Source of the DNA: Sinohyriopsis cumingii
Lineage: Eukaryota > Mollusca > Bivalvia > Unionida > Unionidae
Direction of reading: 5' to 3'
Assembly (NCBI GenBank): GCA_028554795.2
Contig: JAPYKE020000037.1
Coordinates: forward strand, 2,854,501-2,918,500
DNA length: 64,000 bases
Shown: positions 12,795 to 24,358 of the stretch, piece after piece
How the letters are laid out: each line of letters starts with the position of its first letter
Numbering within the stretch: position 1 is the stretch's first letter
Made by a program: the position numbers and the translations under genes
The notes under the pieces: generated by a model
The model's input: the letters and a program-made list of their open reading frames with translations, nothing else
Database searches by the model: none
What the model was told of the DNA's origin: nothing

Positions 12795-13016
12795 CAACGT
12801 AACAATAATAATAAAATAATAATAATAATAAATATAATGATAATAATAATAATACTAATAATAATAACAAGAAAAATAATAATAACAATAAAAATAGTAA
12901 TAATAATAATAAAGTTAAATCATTTATGTAGTAGCATTAGGATCATTAGTTATTTTCATTTTCGACATTATACTTTGCATTATTGTTCTTATTATTATTA
13001 TTATTATTATTATTTA
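12795..13016. repeat. (AAT)n and (ATT)n microsatellites
   Basis: Imperfect AAT-type run at 12,795-12,915 and an ATT run at 12,989-13,015, in opposite sense and separated by about 70 bp. Confidence 0.85.
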
Positions 13017-13474
13017 ACAAACCTCCACTTTCGTCGATCATAAATGGGTTCATTAAAGCTATGGAGAGCATAATATCCAATGTGCTAACACGCATTTGGC
13101 ATTAGGAATTGAGGATAATTGTCTGCCTTCAAATAAAACAATTCAAACTTTTCTCAATTGAAATGTATTTTCCGTAGTTTTTACTTCATCAGTGTAGCAA
13201 TGTCTGCAATTTGCATGAAGAAGACATTGTTGGTAAGGCAACGAGAAGCTAAGACCTGGTAACAGATCAATATTGTCAGCAACAAGTAGACTGTATAATG
13301 AAAGTGAGTAAAGCCGATATAACACGTGGGGGAAAAAATGAAGACAGGAGTAGAAACCATGTAAGTGCCAGTTCATTCGGATAATCTGTAGACATGTCTT
13401 TGGGAATATTCCTATGCACTAACAATTACTTGACAGCAAAGGATGTCGTGAGTACTTCTAACTTTAAAACTTTA

Positions 13475-13523
<49 letters not shown>

Positions 13524-14075
13524 AGGGGAGGATGTGGGTGGGTTGGTTAATAGTGAGAGATAGATTGTTTCCAAGATAGTAAGGAATTTCGTAGATGGAT
13601 GTGATTGAATCTATTTCAATGGTCATACAATACGTTCAGTACAATAAAGGGTTTAGTAAGAAAAATCTGCATAAGACTACCGTCCATGTTTTATTGTTTC
13701 AGAAATTTCCAAAGTAATCTCAGCTTCTGAACGGTTAACAGAGAATTGTTGTCTTTTCCTTCTATATGATTTTGACAAGCATATGGTGTGACCCAACACC
13801 TATCACTCTCATATACATTTTTAGGATCACTTTGAAATACGCTGCCTCATTTTATAATATTCAACTATTTTCAAACCTTTCCCCGTGTCTGAATTCGCAC
13901 GAAACCGCACAGCTTAGAATAATGAAATTCGCGTTTTATTCTGTCATGTTGGTCGATTACCAATAGTTTGGATCTCTCTAAAATATCCCCTGTAGCCTTA
14001 TTCAGTTTGCAAAGTTGCAGCCTAAACTCATGATCCGAAAGATTCAGGAAAATTTGGGTGACAAACCATTGAATT
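13017..14075. other. Intergenic with short microsatellites
   Basis: Contains an AC run at about 13,482-13,511 followed by a TA run. No supported gene. Confidence 0.5.
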
Positions 14076-14079
14076 TGAT

Positions 14080-14080
<1 letters not shown>

Positions 14081-14137
<57 letters not shown>

Positions 14138-14138
14138 C
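14081..14138. repeat. (GATA)n microsatellite
   Basis: Pure GATA run of about 14 units. A short GA run follows at 14,192-14,214. Confidence 0.95.
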
Positions 14139-14382
14139 CTAATGCACATAGGACTCCCCATAAGATGCTTTATTTCTAATCGCTCATGTAACGAGAGAGA
14201 GAGAGAGAGAGAGAGCATCTTCGGGAATCCTTTCCTTTGTATGTCCTGTACCCGACTTAATATCTAATACTGTGTAGAATATTATTTCAGCTGAACGTTC
14301 ATATTATCATTGCTCTTTACAAAACCATCTATAGTGTTCAATAGTACATTCATATAGGGAAAGGAACAAAGAAATTTAGAAT

Positions 14383-14482
14383 ACATACATACATACATGC
14401 ATACATACATACATACATACATACATACATACATACATACATACATACATACATACATACATACGTAAATACATACATACTT
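14383..14482. repeat. (CATA)n microsatellite
   Basis: About 24 CATA units with single variants near the ends. Confidence 0.95.
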
Positions 14483-14599
14483 AATAACATATTTCTTTTA
14501 AAAAGAAGACAAATTTATATGTTGTAGTCCTTCTTTAACTTTGATACCATCCATCTATTCTTTCACGCGAAGGATGTCAGGCGACGCCATCACTGACAG

Positions 14600-14805
14600 C
14601 GAAAAATCTAACTCTGATAGCAGAGTTCAGATTAAACTTGGGAACGATAACTCTGATAGCAGAGTTCAGATCAAACTTGGGAACGATAACTCTGATAGCA
14701 GAGTTCAGATCAAACTTGGGAACGATAACTCTGATAGCAGAGTTCAGATCAAACTTGGAAACGATAACTCTGATAGCAGAGTTCAGATCAAACTTGGGAA
14801 CCATA
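14600..14805. repeat. 39-bp minisatellite, open on both strands
   Basis: Five copies of a 39-bp unit beginning GATAACTCTGATAGCAGAGT, which itself contains the palindrome CTCTGATAGCAGAG. Copies differ at only one or two positions. As 39 = 13 codons, open frames run through it on both strands; no start context or domain supports a real protein. Confidence 0.9.
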
Positions 14806-14879
14806 ACCTTTTTATTGATCTTTATAGCGATGGGTATAAAATAATATTGTATACACAAACGTAATATTATCGCATTTCC

Positions 14880-16740
14880 CTCCCCAATTTTAATTATTTA
14901 TATTTTCATGGCGAGATTTGTAATTTATATAATAACTCACCATTCTAGGTCAAAAGCATGAAAATTACTTCCGGTCTTTGGGTGGTAGGTTTATGTTGTT
15001 GTCAATGGCTACTAGCAGTCAAAGACAGGTGTGAAGAAATAAAAACTGCTCATAGAAAATAAATGAGATCCCAAACAAAACAACAAGTACCCAATAAAAC
15101 CAGCGAAAAAGAACACCTTTTTCTGTGTCCATTGTAGCCTTCGGTGAGCATGGTATGCTACATCGGTTCTCTAATCGTTGGTACAACTAAGGGCACAACC
15201 TTGCTTCAAATCGGATATGCATTCTAACCGATCTCGCTCAATTAGAGTTGATCTTCTTGCTTTTAAGTTTGCTTTTAGCAGTGTTTTATGGATACGACGC
15301 ATCACATGCCTTTCATTAAAGTTGTTGTTATGGATCTCACCTCTTTGGGGATGGGGGTGGGGTTTGGGGAAGTGGGTTAGTGGGGTGGGGATGTTTGTTT
15401 TTTTTTTATCCAATGTTCGCAATCTGGTCGGTGTTTAATTATAATCCTGAAATGCCTGAAATTTTCCAGAATCTCAGTGACTCGTGCTGGGAGATTGATC
15501 TACAAGTCAAGCAGGCGCCTAAGTATAGAGAAAACCATCAAAGTGTAAACGGTTCATACCTTTTGTAAATCACAATGTGTAGTTTTAAGGTCTGTAGATC
15601 TTGCAGAATTATTCCAACGAAATTCCAGAAATAAGCCGGTAAAATTAATGAAGAGTTAGATTGTGCGGTAAATTACTGACGATAATACCTTTCTTGACTA
15701 GAGCTATATTTGCTGAATAATATGTTTCTTAGAAAGAACCTACCACCGACTACTGTCCTAGCTCACTGATTGTACATTTTCTTCTTCAAATAAAAGGCTT
15801 TAATTTTTTAACCAGATGCGGTTAAAGTCTTCTGCCGTTGTTTTAGGTGACGTTGCCGTTACCAATCCAGTTGCATAGGCAGATATGTGAACATCTTGTT
15901 ATTGAAGTGTTGCGTACACTTCAGCTTTCATCAACGCGGCAAGCACGAACTATGTTCACTTCTTTTAGAAGTACCCTTCTTAGTCTATGAAGCGCTTGTC
16001 ATTAACATTTACTGACAGTAACCAACCGACGTGGCGCTGATGTGGATCTGAGCAACAAAGCAGATTATACTGAGTTCAATAGTCACGTTGTTGTTGACCT
16101 TGACCCTGACAAGATACTGAACAACTGCCAACATCAAACCTGGTTTTCAAGTTGTTGCTGTGAAGCTACAAGGCACCGTCGCAAGAATCTGGCCTAAATC
16201 AGCAAAACCGGGGGAATCACAAAATATGGTGTGTCGAGGGTCTCAATTAAAGAGTATGTTGATCATACCAATGCTGAGATAGCAATATGCGGATCTTAAG
16301 GCTGCTCAGGCGCCATCAACCATACCCTCACGACCACGTGTAGTATCTTTATGAAGCCAAAATCAAGGAACGAAGAAGAGGCAAACTTTAGCTTTCGCCC
16401 TTAGCAAATGGCTTACATCTCCTTCAATCTCTTGACAATGGATGTAATAACCTAAAGCTCACATTTTAAAGGTGCCCGGATCACTCTTGTCTGTCTTAAT
16501 CGAAATAAAAGTCTAGATGGGAGAATGATAATATTGATAAATAATCGTGAACATTTTGACTTGTTGTCACCAGTAACACGTCTTGACAGAATGGATGATG
16601 TTTCATAACGTTTTGTCTTTACAGTACAAGTATTATTAGTCGCTGGGGTTGAAAGTGATTTTGAAGGACACAATGTTTATCCCGAATGGTACTAAGCTAT
16701 ATTTGGCGTCTGTGTTTACGATTAAATGAATAATTATATT
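14880..16740. other. Intergenic, G-rich tract, no gene supported
   Basis: Mostly featureless. A G-run cluster at 15,347-15,390 (seven runs of three to five G) could form a G-quadruplex. Sequence around 15,900-16,450 is less AT-rich than its surroundings and may be an old decayed coding or mobile fragment, but I could not identify it. Confidence 0.45.
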
Positions 16741-17645
16741 GTTACGTGTTTAGGCTGGAATAAACAGGAACACAAGAAAGAGTGAAAACAACAAGCTTGA
16801 CAAATTTAACAAATTATATATTTCCCTGGCAAAATAATGTAAACATGAAAAAATAATAACTTATGTTTTAAGAATCAAATCCGAAAGCAATCCAAGAATA
16901 ATCCACAAATAATTTTTTGAAGTCCTAACAATAAAATGTTCTAATGAATTCAAGTTCGAATCACGACGAACAATTCAAGATGGAAGGCGATGACGTATGC
17001 TGTATCCTGTAAAGTGTGGTTTTCTACAGTTCTTTGTAGAAACACAAGAAATATCACTCCGGTTTTGGAAATCCGAATAAATGTTTTAAGAAATGTCTTT
17101 GTTCAAGAATTTTGTATGAGCACTCAAAATATTTCCGGAGAAATAAAAAATTAGTCCTTTAGAATCAAAATAATTCGAATAAAGGTTAAAATGTCATTCC
17201 CAAAATAGATGACCGGATAAGGGTCACGTGATCATGTTTACATATAAACAATCACGTAACCCCTGTATCTCTTTCATAAGAACCAATCATTTTACTTAGA
17301 GAATATACGTTGTTTACCTCACTAAAACCTATTTTATAGTCGAGGGTCACGTATCCAACACAGCCTCGATCTCAACCTTATTTTTCCCACAATATAAATA
17401 AATTAAATATAACGTGTTCACGTGGCTGTTAATATTTTTGAATTAAGGTCGGGAACCAGGTCAGTCTTATGTTTACAAAAATGAACAGGCACGGTCGAAT
17501 TTTTTTCTGGAATAAGTATGAGTTCCTAGTAAAGAGAACTATAGTATTTTTACATATAATGCAATTTTAAAACTTACAACGATTTTTAAACTTACAAACA
17601 ATTAAATCAGATATAAATTAAATCAAATATACATAACAATATATA
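16741..17645 (-). repeat. Dispersed repeat family C, long minus-strand copy
   Basis: Inverted relative of 6,091-7,047. Shared blocks include AACACAAGAAAGAGTGAAAA near its start and AAATCAAATATACATAAC near its end. The outer ends read GTTACGTG and, on the other strand, GTTATGTA, a short imperfect terminal inverted repeat. Confidence 0.6.
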
Positions 17646-18089
17646 ACTGATGCATTCTGGTTGCGGTAATGAGGTTCCGGAATCTGCCGATGGATTTTGG
17701 TTACGGATGACCAGTAATTCTAATACTGAAAGGGAACAGATTTATTGAATACAACTCGTGCGTCAGCTTTTATGTTGGTCATACTTTTAAACACAATTAT
17801 TCCTCAATAATACAACTGAAATTTATAAATACAACGGTTATGCAATTGCAGGAATGGAAGAGTCAAAATTGTGTTTAAACATTAACTTCTGTATTGGACA
17901 TTTAACCATTAATCTACGATGAAGACAACTTTCTCCAATACTATTCCAAGAAGCAGCCTCCTCGACCGGTTGCCTCACTTCAATATAAGCAATACTTTGA
18001 CACAGGCTGTTCGCTGTACAATTTGACAGCAACAGGTAAAATATAAAAATGTTACAGATCTTATCGGAACTTAAACATCTGGTTAGTAT
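17646..18089. other. Intergenic, nothing recognised
   Basis: No gene or repeat placed here. Confidence 0.45.
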
Positions 18090-18308
18090 ATACGGCATGT
18101 ATATCGAGACAATATATCTGACAAGTATGTCGACACTGTATATGTTGCATGCATATAGACACAGTATATCTGACATGTATATCGACACAGTATATCTGGC
18201 ATGTAAATAGACACAGCATGTCTAACATGTATATAGACAGTATATCTGGCATGAATATCGACACCGTATAGCTGGCAAGTATATCGACGCAGTATATACG
18301 GCATATTA
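18090..18308. repeat. 26-bp minisatellite, left part
   Basis: Units of about 26 bp, core CAGTATATCTGGCATGTATA+TCGACA. The array continues after the DNA transposon at 20,712, so the element inserted into it. ORFs such as 18,061-18,321 are repeat by-products. Confidence 0.88.
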
Positions 18309-18465
18309 CACTGGACAACAAATTTTTACAAAAGTCATGTTACTGAAATAAAATTAGTCAATTCTTATCAATTTTTATGTGCTGAACACGAATATGACAG
18401 TCAAATTGCAAAATTGGCTCTAGTTTTTTTGTAATCTGCAAGAAATTAATGTTTACATAACGAAA
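18309..18465 (+). repeat. Left terminal inverted repeat of the CACTGG transposon
   Basis: Imperfect inverted match to about 20,590-20,708: CACTGG(A/T)CAACA at the tip, then GTGC(T/C)GAACACGAATAT and ATTGGCTCT(A/C)GTTTT further in, with a diverged stretch between. Confidence 0.75.
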
Positions 18466-18525
18466 TGCATTCCAATAGTAAAAGGTCAACTGTAATAGCC
18501 TACCTATAAAAAATCAAGTCATTGA

Positions 18526-20214
18526 CTACATCTTAGATTTCTTTGCCTGTCTCTTGTACAGCTGTTCGGGAGCATCTCTGAGGAATGTCCAGCAGTAGTC
18601 AGCCAGCATTGTAGTGGACCATTTTCCCTGGTATCTTTGTTCCATTGTTGCGATATCTTGATGAAAACGTTCGCCGTGTTCATCACTAACAATACCACAG
18701 TTGCTAGGAAAGAAATCCAAATGGGAATGAAGGAAGTGAATCTTTAGAGACATATTGCAGCCAAGTTTCTTATACTTCATCAACATGTCTTCTACTAGTT
18801 CCTTATAGTTTTCTGCCCTAACATTTCCGAGGAAGTTTGTAGAAACTAGGCGAAAAGCATTCCATGCTTGCTTCGCGTCACCTTCCAGCAAGTTGTTGAA
18901 CCGGTCATCTTTGAAAAGCTCTCGAATCTGAGGACCCACAAAAACTCCCTCTTTAATCTTTGCTTCGCTGAGTCGAGGGAATTTTTCATGCAGGTATCGG
19001 AATGCTGGCAAAGTCCGGTCAATGGCTTTCACGAAGTTCTTCATCAAACCTAGTTTGATGTGAAGGGGTGGTAGCAAGATTTTCTGAGCCTCAACCAGAG
19101 CTGGGTGTTGGATATTCTTCTCTCCAATGGCTACATTCTGCCTGTGAGTCCATTCCTTCCTCATGTAGTGCATTTCCCTTGCTCGGCTATCCCACTCGCA
19201 TAAGAAACACATGTATTTTGTATATCCTTGCTGCAGTCCCATTAAAAGGGCAACTACCTTCAAATCACCACAGAGGTGCCAGCTGTACTTGTTATACTCA
19301 ATGGAATTCAGTAGCTGCCTTAAGTTATCGTATGTCTCTTTCATGTGGACAGCATACGCTACTGGAATAGATGGAAGAATGTTTCCATTGTGCAAAAGCA
19401 CAGCCTTGAGACTCAGTTTCGAAGAGTCCACAAATAGTCTCCATTCTTGTGGGTCATGAGTGATTTTTAAAGCATTCATGAGGCCCTCAATATCGGAACA
19501 GAATATCAGATTACTTTCCTTTCTGAAGAAAGGCTCCAATTGCTGGTGGCGCTTTCGATATGCAGTAATTGTGACATCTTCTTCTAGAAGATTCCATTGT
19601 TGGAGTCTTGATCCTAGCAATTCTGCCTTGTTCTTTGATAAGTCCAAATCACGAATCAGGTCATTTAGTTCTTCCTGTGTTATTCTGTGTGGGGTTGATG
19701 ATGCACCACAGTGAAAATCTGGATCACTGCATGCTGATGGACCAGGAGAAGAACAGGTCGACTCACCTTTGTCTTCGTCAGATGAATCAAGAGAATATTC
19801 TGCTGGAGGTTCTGGAATAGGAAGTCCCTCACCATGTGGAACTGGTCTCAATGCAGACGGAATGTTTGGGTAGACTATTCTCGACTTCTTTCGCTTCGTT
19901 ATTCCGCCGGAAAGAGGAGGAACCAAGCAGAAGTAACAGTCATTTAGGTGGTTGCTTGGCTCTCTCCACACCATTGGGATTGCAAACGGCATTGATGACC
20001 TTTTGCAATTCAACCACTGTGAAAGCTGTGTTGTACATGTAGCACAGCATATATGCGGAGCCCAAGGCTTGTCTTGGTCACCAACCTTGCATCCGAAGTA
20101 AAGATGATATGCCTTCTTCACTTGAGAATTGATACTTTTCTTCTGGTTGGCAAATGTCACTTCCCCACAAATATAGCAAAAATTGTCCGCGGTATTAACA
20201 CACTTTCGAGGCAT
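18526..20214 (-). CDS. Transposase-like protein of the CACTGG element
   Basis: A single open frame of 562 codons starting MPRKCVNTADNFCYICG. The N-terminal 120 residues hold several Cys pairs (CYIC, HICCATC, CYFC), as in a zinc-binding DNA-recognition module. A Ser/Asp/Glu-rich linker follows. The rest has FVDSSK, CGDLKVV, a CFLCEW motif and, near the end, EHGERFHQ. These would fit the D, D and E of a DDE nuclease fold with a Cys-x-x-Cys insertion, but the catalytic assignment is my inference. I recognise the protein as a type found in many copies in arthropod and cnidarian genomes, usually unannotated. No frameshift or stop, so the copy may be competent. Host domestication is less likely given the intact ends. 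Confidence 0.7.
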   Translation of the reverse strand: MPRKCVNTADNFCYICGEVTFANQKKSINSQVKKAYHLYFGCKVGDQDKPWAPHICCATCTTQLSQWLNCKRSSMPFAIPMVWREPSNHLNDCYFCLVPPLSGGITKRKKSRIVYPNIPSALRPVPHGEGLPIPEPPAEYSLDSSDEDKGESTCSSPGPSACSDPDFHCGASSTPHRITQEELNDLIRDLDLSKNKAELLGSRLQQWNLLEEDVTITAYRKRHQQLEPFFRKESNLIFCSDIEGLMNALKITHDPQEWRLFVDSSKLSLKAVLLHNGNILPSIPVAYAVHMKETYDNLRQLLNSIEYNKYSWHLCGDLKVVALLMGLQQGYTKYMCFLCEWDSRAREMHYMRKEWTHRQNVAIGEKNIQHPALVEAQKILLPPLHIKLGLMKNFVKAIDRTLPAFRYLHEKFPRLSEAKIKEGVFVGPQIRELFKDDRFNNLLEGDAKQAWNAFRLVSTNFLGNVRAENYKELVEDMLMKYKKLGCNMSLKIHFLHSHLDFFPSNCGIVSDEHGERFHQDIATMEQRYQGKWSTTMLADYCWTFLRDAPEQLYKRQAKKSKM

Positions 20215-20324
20215 TACTGTTCTTTATTGTACGTAAATGGATAAAATAATAAGTTTTATGTAACAGTAGCTTGAACTGTCTCGCACAACGTCTAAAATAT
20301 TTTAAATGCTGAACCTATCTGATT

Positions 20325-20452
20325 GGGCTTTATATAGTACACTGCTTACGTCAGCTTCAGCAGCCGCCTGGCATTAGTATAATAGGCCTACACATGTATA
20401 GTACACTGCTGACGTCAACTTACTTCAGCAGCCGCATGGCATTAGTATTGCA
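20325..20452. repeat. Subterminal direct repeats of the CACTGG transposon
   Basis: Two copies of a block of about 50 bp (TATAGTACACTGC, then CAGCAGCCGC and TGGCATTAGTAT) at about 20,333 and 20,398. The second contains TGACGTCA, a CRE-like palindrome. They lie upstream of the transposase start, so may act as promoter or as transposase binding sites. Confidence 0.65.
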
Positions 20453-20589
20453 TTGCATCAGAAAATGATGCAATCAACTGTGGATGATGTGAGCATGATG
20501 GTATTATGCAATGTTACATCATTATTCCGGATGTTGCTGCAGTCCTACTGGAGAAATTTACACAGTGAAACATAGAAAATGAGGTATAT

Positions 20590-20708
20590 GAATATCTTCA
20601 AAACGAGAGCCAATACAAATTTTTCACGGTTATATTCGTGTTCGGCACACCAAAATACTACAGATTAGGGCCTTTTCAAGTCAGTAATGATTTCACTGTT
20701 GACCAGTG
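20590..20708 (-). repeat. Right terminal inverted repeat of the CACTGG transposon
   Basis: Inverted partner of 18,309-18,465; its tip is TTGACCAGTG. Directly followed by the target duplication TTA. Confidence 0.75.
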
Positions 20709-20711
20709 TTA

Positions 20712-20875
20712 TCGACACAGTTATGTCTGGCAAGTATATCGACACAGAATATTTAGCATGTATATCGACACTGTATATCTAGCATATTTATCGATGCAGT
20801 ATATCTGACATGTATATCGACACAGTATATCTGGCATGTATATCGATTCAGTATATCCGGTATCTATATCGATAC
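20712..20875. repeat. 26-bp minisatellite, right part
   Basis: About six units like CAGTATATCTGGCATGTATA+TCGACA, continuous in sequence with the array at 18,090 once the transposon is taken out. Confidence 0.85.
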
Positions 20876-22682
20876 AATTAATTTAAGTATTTTAGAAGTC
20901 AGGAGCTTGGAATATTTGACTGCAAGGATTCTTTTCCTAAGAGAAACTTAATATTTACTCACCAATAAGCAACAAACAATATTCCGTGTGATTAAACCAG
21001 ATAATTTAATAATGTTTCAATCCCTGATAACTGATTTTTAAACGGAATGACATTTATATTGATGAATCTATAGTTGAATGGATTGTTGTCCTCTGGGTGT
21101 GGGTAAATTACTGTTTAAATACAAAGATGAGCAAACATATTTTTTTGATAAATTTAAAAATATTTTAAATAAACTCGAACACCCTGGATGCATCATTACT
21201 TGCAGAGTTATGTTTTTTTTAAAAACTGTATTTGTAATCTATAATATCAGTGACTCGCCAGATTCTATCATAATTCTTTTAATTGTTTTGTTTTTTATTT
21301 CTGTGTTTATTGTGGTTAGTTGGTTGTTTGGTTGATTTGTCTTTTGGTCTGTTTGCCTATTTCTGTATTTGTTTATTCGATGTCCCTTCTAAGGACAATG
21401 TCAGGTTATGGCTTCTAAGCCAAGATGCCGCCTAAAGACATATGAATTGAACGTAATGAGCCATAACCTCACAAATCGATGGTCTCTTGATGGGTTGAGC
21501 TGTAATAAAACGAAAATTACCACCTTGGCATGCATATGCTTCGCTTTATATTGGATCAAAATAAAACAAGCATAGTTGTTTTTGCTGCTTTAAAGTACAG
21601 GTGTGCCATAACAATAATACCAATATTCAATGCAATTAGGGATGATTACCAGAAAGAATGTTTCTCACACTATATTCATATGGTAAATAAAGTACATCTT
21701 TCAGGAGACAGACAGTGAAGTAAGTTCTGGACGTCTGTAGACGAGAAAATGGAAATAAATTGTAAAAATCGAAAACGTTGGAAAAAAAACTAACCACTCG
21801 TGGAGAAACCTGTATTTACAATCATATGCAATTATATTTCACGTACACATAATGGAGCAGCTATGACTGTATGATAATAGACGTAACCTTATATGAAAAA
21901 AAGCATCGTATAAATCTGACTTTGGAATGGATTTAAACACTGACTTGTCGAATAATGTCGACAATATAAACTATTAGGTATTATCTGACCGATTTTGGCC
22001 TAAGGTAAATTTTGAAATAGTGAATCAATGACACGTCAATACAGCAATTATATGTTTGTGCTTCATCATTTCTTATATGCAATCGAGAAAATAAAACATC
22101 ATTGTTACAAGACCAGACAGACTGAAGGGTATATTTTACAAACTAAATCAATGTTACAAAAGCATCACAATTCAATACCGACTTGACGGTATATTTTACA
22201 AATTAAAAGATGATTAAAACTGCTTATTGCATATTCGAATGAAGTATTTGAAAATATATATTCTAATGACCTGTTTCCAAATATTCCGATATTAGAGATT
22301 TAATATTCGAGACTAGGGTCTTGACTGATTAAAGCTCAATATGTTTCAATTAGGAATTTAAATGTATAAATATTGTTGATTGATGGATTCAAATTTTCTG
22401 ATTTTCGTATTATTTGGATGTTGGAGATTAGAACGTCAAATTTCTATGTACCTGTATGGGAATACCGGATATTGAAAACTTTGATGATCCATGTAAAATG
22501 TTTATATATCGAAGGAGAAATAAGTAAAATATAAACAAAATATTATGATATTAAACAACACAGATTTGAATACCAAATTTCCAAACAGTGGCTAACTGGA
22601 GAATTAAATACCCAGTATATAAAATTTTCAAAGTTGGAGGTTCAGACTTCATTATCAGAATACATTCATACTGATATATAGC
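20876..22682. other. Intergenic, nothing recognised
   Basis: AT-rich. Short ORFs only (such as 21,078-21,335 with a hydrophobic end), none supported. Confidence 0.5.
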
Positions 22683-22885
22683 TCGCTCCGGTGGCTTAGA
22701 GGTTAGAGCGTCCGCCTCGAATGCGGGAGGTCGTATGTTCGATCCCTGGCCAAGTCATACGAAAGACCTACGAAAATGATACTAACAGCTGCCTCGCTTG
22801 GTACTCAGCATTAAGAGGTTAGTGTTAGGACTGGTCGGTCTGGTGTCAGGATAATGTGGCTGGGTGGGATATCACAGGTGATATA
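22683..22885 (+). repeat. tRNA-derived SINE, family B, 3'-truncated copy
   Basis: Starts CTCCGGTGGCTTAGAGGTTA with a good A-box-like head, a B-box-like GTTCGATCCC and the family body up to GGCTGGGTGGGAT, where it stops short of the usual tail. Confidence 0.8.
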
Positions 22886-22944
22886 TGTTATAAATTCAAT
22901 GCGTCTATCCAGTATTTGCAAATATATAACTGACTGACTTACTT

Positions 22945-23245
22945 CTGACCGCTCGAGTTAGAGCGTCCGCCTCGCATGCGGGAGCTAGTGGGTTCGAACC
23001 CCGGCTGAGTGGTAACGAAGACTACAAAAATGGTATTGGCATATTCGATTGGCGCTCAACATTAAGGAGTTAGTTTTATGACTGCTCGGTCTAGTGTCAT
23101 GTGACTGGTTGGGACATGATGCTACATGTCTGGGACAGGATGCACCAGTGATAGGCATCACTATAAACTGCCACACTACAGACGTAGCGATATGACTGAA
23201 CAATTTTTAAAGCTACTTTAAAAATCCAAAACACACACACACACA
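22945..23245 (+). repeat. tRNA-derived SINE, family B, copy 4
   Basis: Head GACCGCTCGAGTTAGAGCGT, B box GGTTCGAACCC, family body and a CA tail at about 23,231-23,246. It lies 60 bp after the truncated copy, in the same direction. Confidence 0.8.
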
Positions 23246-23264
23246 CCGATATGTATTGATATGG

Positions 23265-23480
23265 AAATTGTATATTTCAACAACCACCATCTAATATGTA
23301 AAATGTATGGCATATGCTCATTCGAATATCAACAATCCAATATCCAAATATGTGGAACATGTTCTCACGAATATACTCCATCCAATACCCAAATGCATGG
23401 AAATATTTTACTGGAATATTCACTATCCGATATCCAAATATTTGGAAACTGTTAATTTGAATATCAGCTTTTTACTATCC
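23265..23480. repeat. Degenerate minisatellite of about 40-50 bp
   Basis: Units built on (T/C)GAATAT....CAATCCAATATCCAAATA. They drift too much for a firm unit length. Short ORFs across it follow the repeat. Confidence 0.6.
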
Positions 23481-23664
23481 AAAATGAGTACCCCATAATC
23501 AAAGGCTTTAAAACTGAACGTAATTCAAACGTTGATGGAACATACAAATCTCTAATCTCGCCATTTATTAAAATTTGTAGATTTCGATTCTCCATTGTGG
23601 ATTACTAGCATATTTTACATTCTGATCTTCTAGTCCAAAATATTTGGATTAATTTTATATGTTC

Positions 23665-23795
23665 TGTGATAGTCAACATCATATCTGGATTTTCATTATA
23701 TCTGCTTTAATAGTCAACGTATCTGGATTTTCATTATATCTGCTTTAATAGTCAACGTATCTGGATTTTCATTATATCTGCTTCAATATTCAACA
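23665..23795. repeat. 38-bp minisatellite, three copies
   Basis: Three copies of TCTGGATTTTCATTATATCT followed by GCTTTAATAGTCAACGTA. Confidence 0.9.
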
Positions 23796-24129
23796 AACAA
23801 TTTACAGCAGAGATTGTTTGTTCTTCCTTTCGTGAATGTTCCGATGTTTTCGGAGGTTCGCTACTATAAAATGGAAATAATGTGAGATATTACATGTACT
23901 GTGGAATTCATGACGAAAGAATGACAATATAAGATTGCAATGATATAATATGATTTCCCTCATCATCAAACTGTGTTTAAAAGTTTGCAAAAGGTTCAGG
24001 CCAAACTTACCTATTTACTTTTATACTAAATGGATTATCCTGCCAAATATATTAATTTTTCTCTTTTTCACCATTTTCTACGTATCTTTTACTCGGTTTT
24101 ATATATCCTGAACAATGAGGATGTGCGAT

Positions 24130-24358
24130 TATACATACATGCATACATACAGACAGACAGACAGACAGACAGACACACATACATACATACATACCCACAC
24201 CCACACCCACACCCACACATGCATACATACATACATACATACATACAGACAGACATACATACATACAAACATACATACATACATACATACATACATACAT
24301 ACATACATACATACATACATACATACATAGATACATAGATACATACATACATACATAC
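24130..24358. repeat. (CATA)n/(CAGA)n/(CCACAC)n microsatellite
   Basis: Tetranucleotide CATA run with CAGA and CCACAC blocks. It opens long Tyr/Ile/His/Thr-type and Cys/Val/Met-type frames on both strands, which are not genes. It lies about 200 bp upstream of the guanylate cyclase start. Confidence 0.95.

Larger units (their letters stand above)
18309..20708 (-). mobile_element. Complete DNA transposon with CACTGG ends (CACTA/EnSpm-like)
   Basis: The element starts CACTGGACAACA and ends, read on the other strand, CACTGGTCAACA. It is flanked on both sides by TTA (18,306-18,308 and 20,709-20,711), a 3-bp target duplication. Inner parts of the ends also match as inverted copies (GAACACGAATAT and ATTGGCTCT). 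A 26-bp minisatellite is interrupted at exactly these points. CACTG-type ends with a 3-bp duplication are typical of the CACTA/EnSpm group. One 562-codon ORF lies inside on the minus strand. Superfamily assignment is inference from ends and duplication length; the boundaries are read directly. Confidence 0.8.

Noticed and set aside
14577..14864. Coding gene of 107 codons
   Set aside because: Five 39-bp repeats explain the frame; the opposite strand is open as well.
18061..18321. 86-codon Cys/Tyr-rich minus-strand ORF
   Set aside because: By-product of the 26-bp minisatellite.
23802..23990. Small ORF with zinc-finger-like HRNIHERK end
   Set aside because: Only a chance match to the last part of a C2H2 finger; no Cys pair in the right place.
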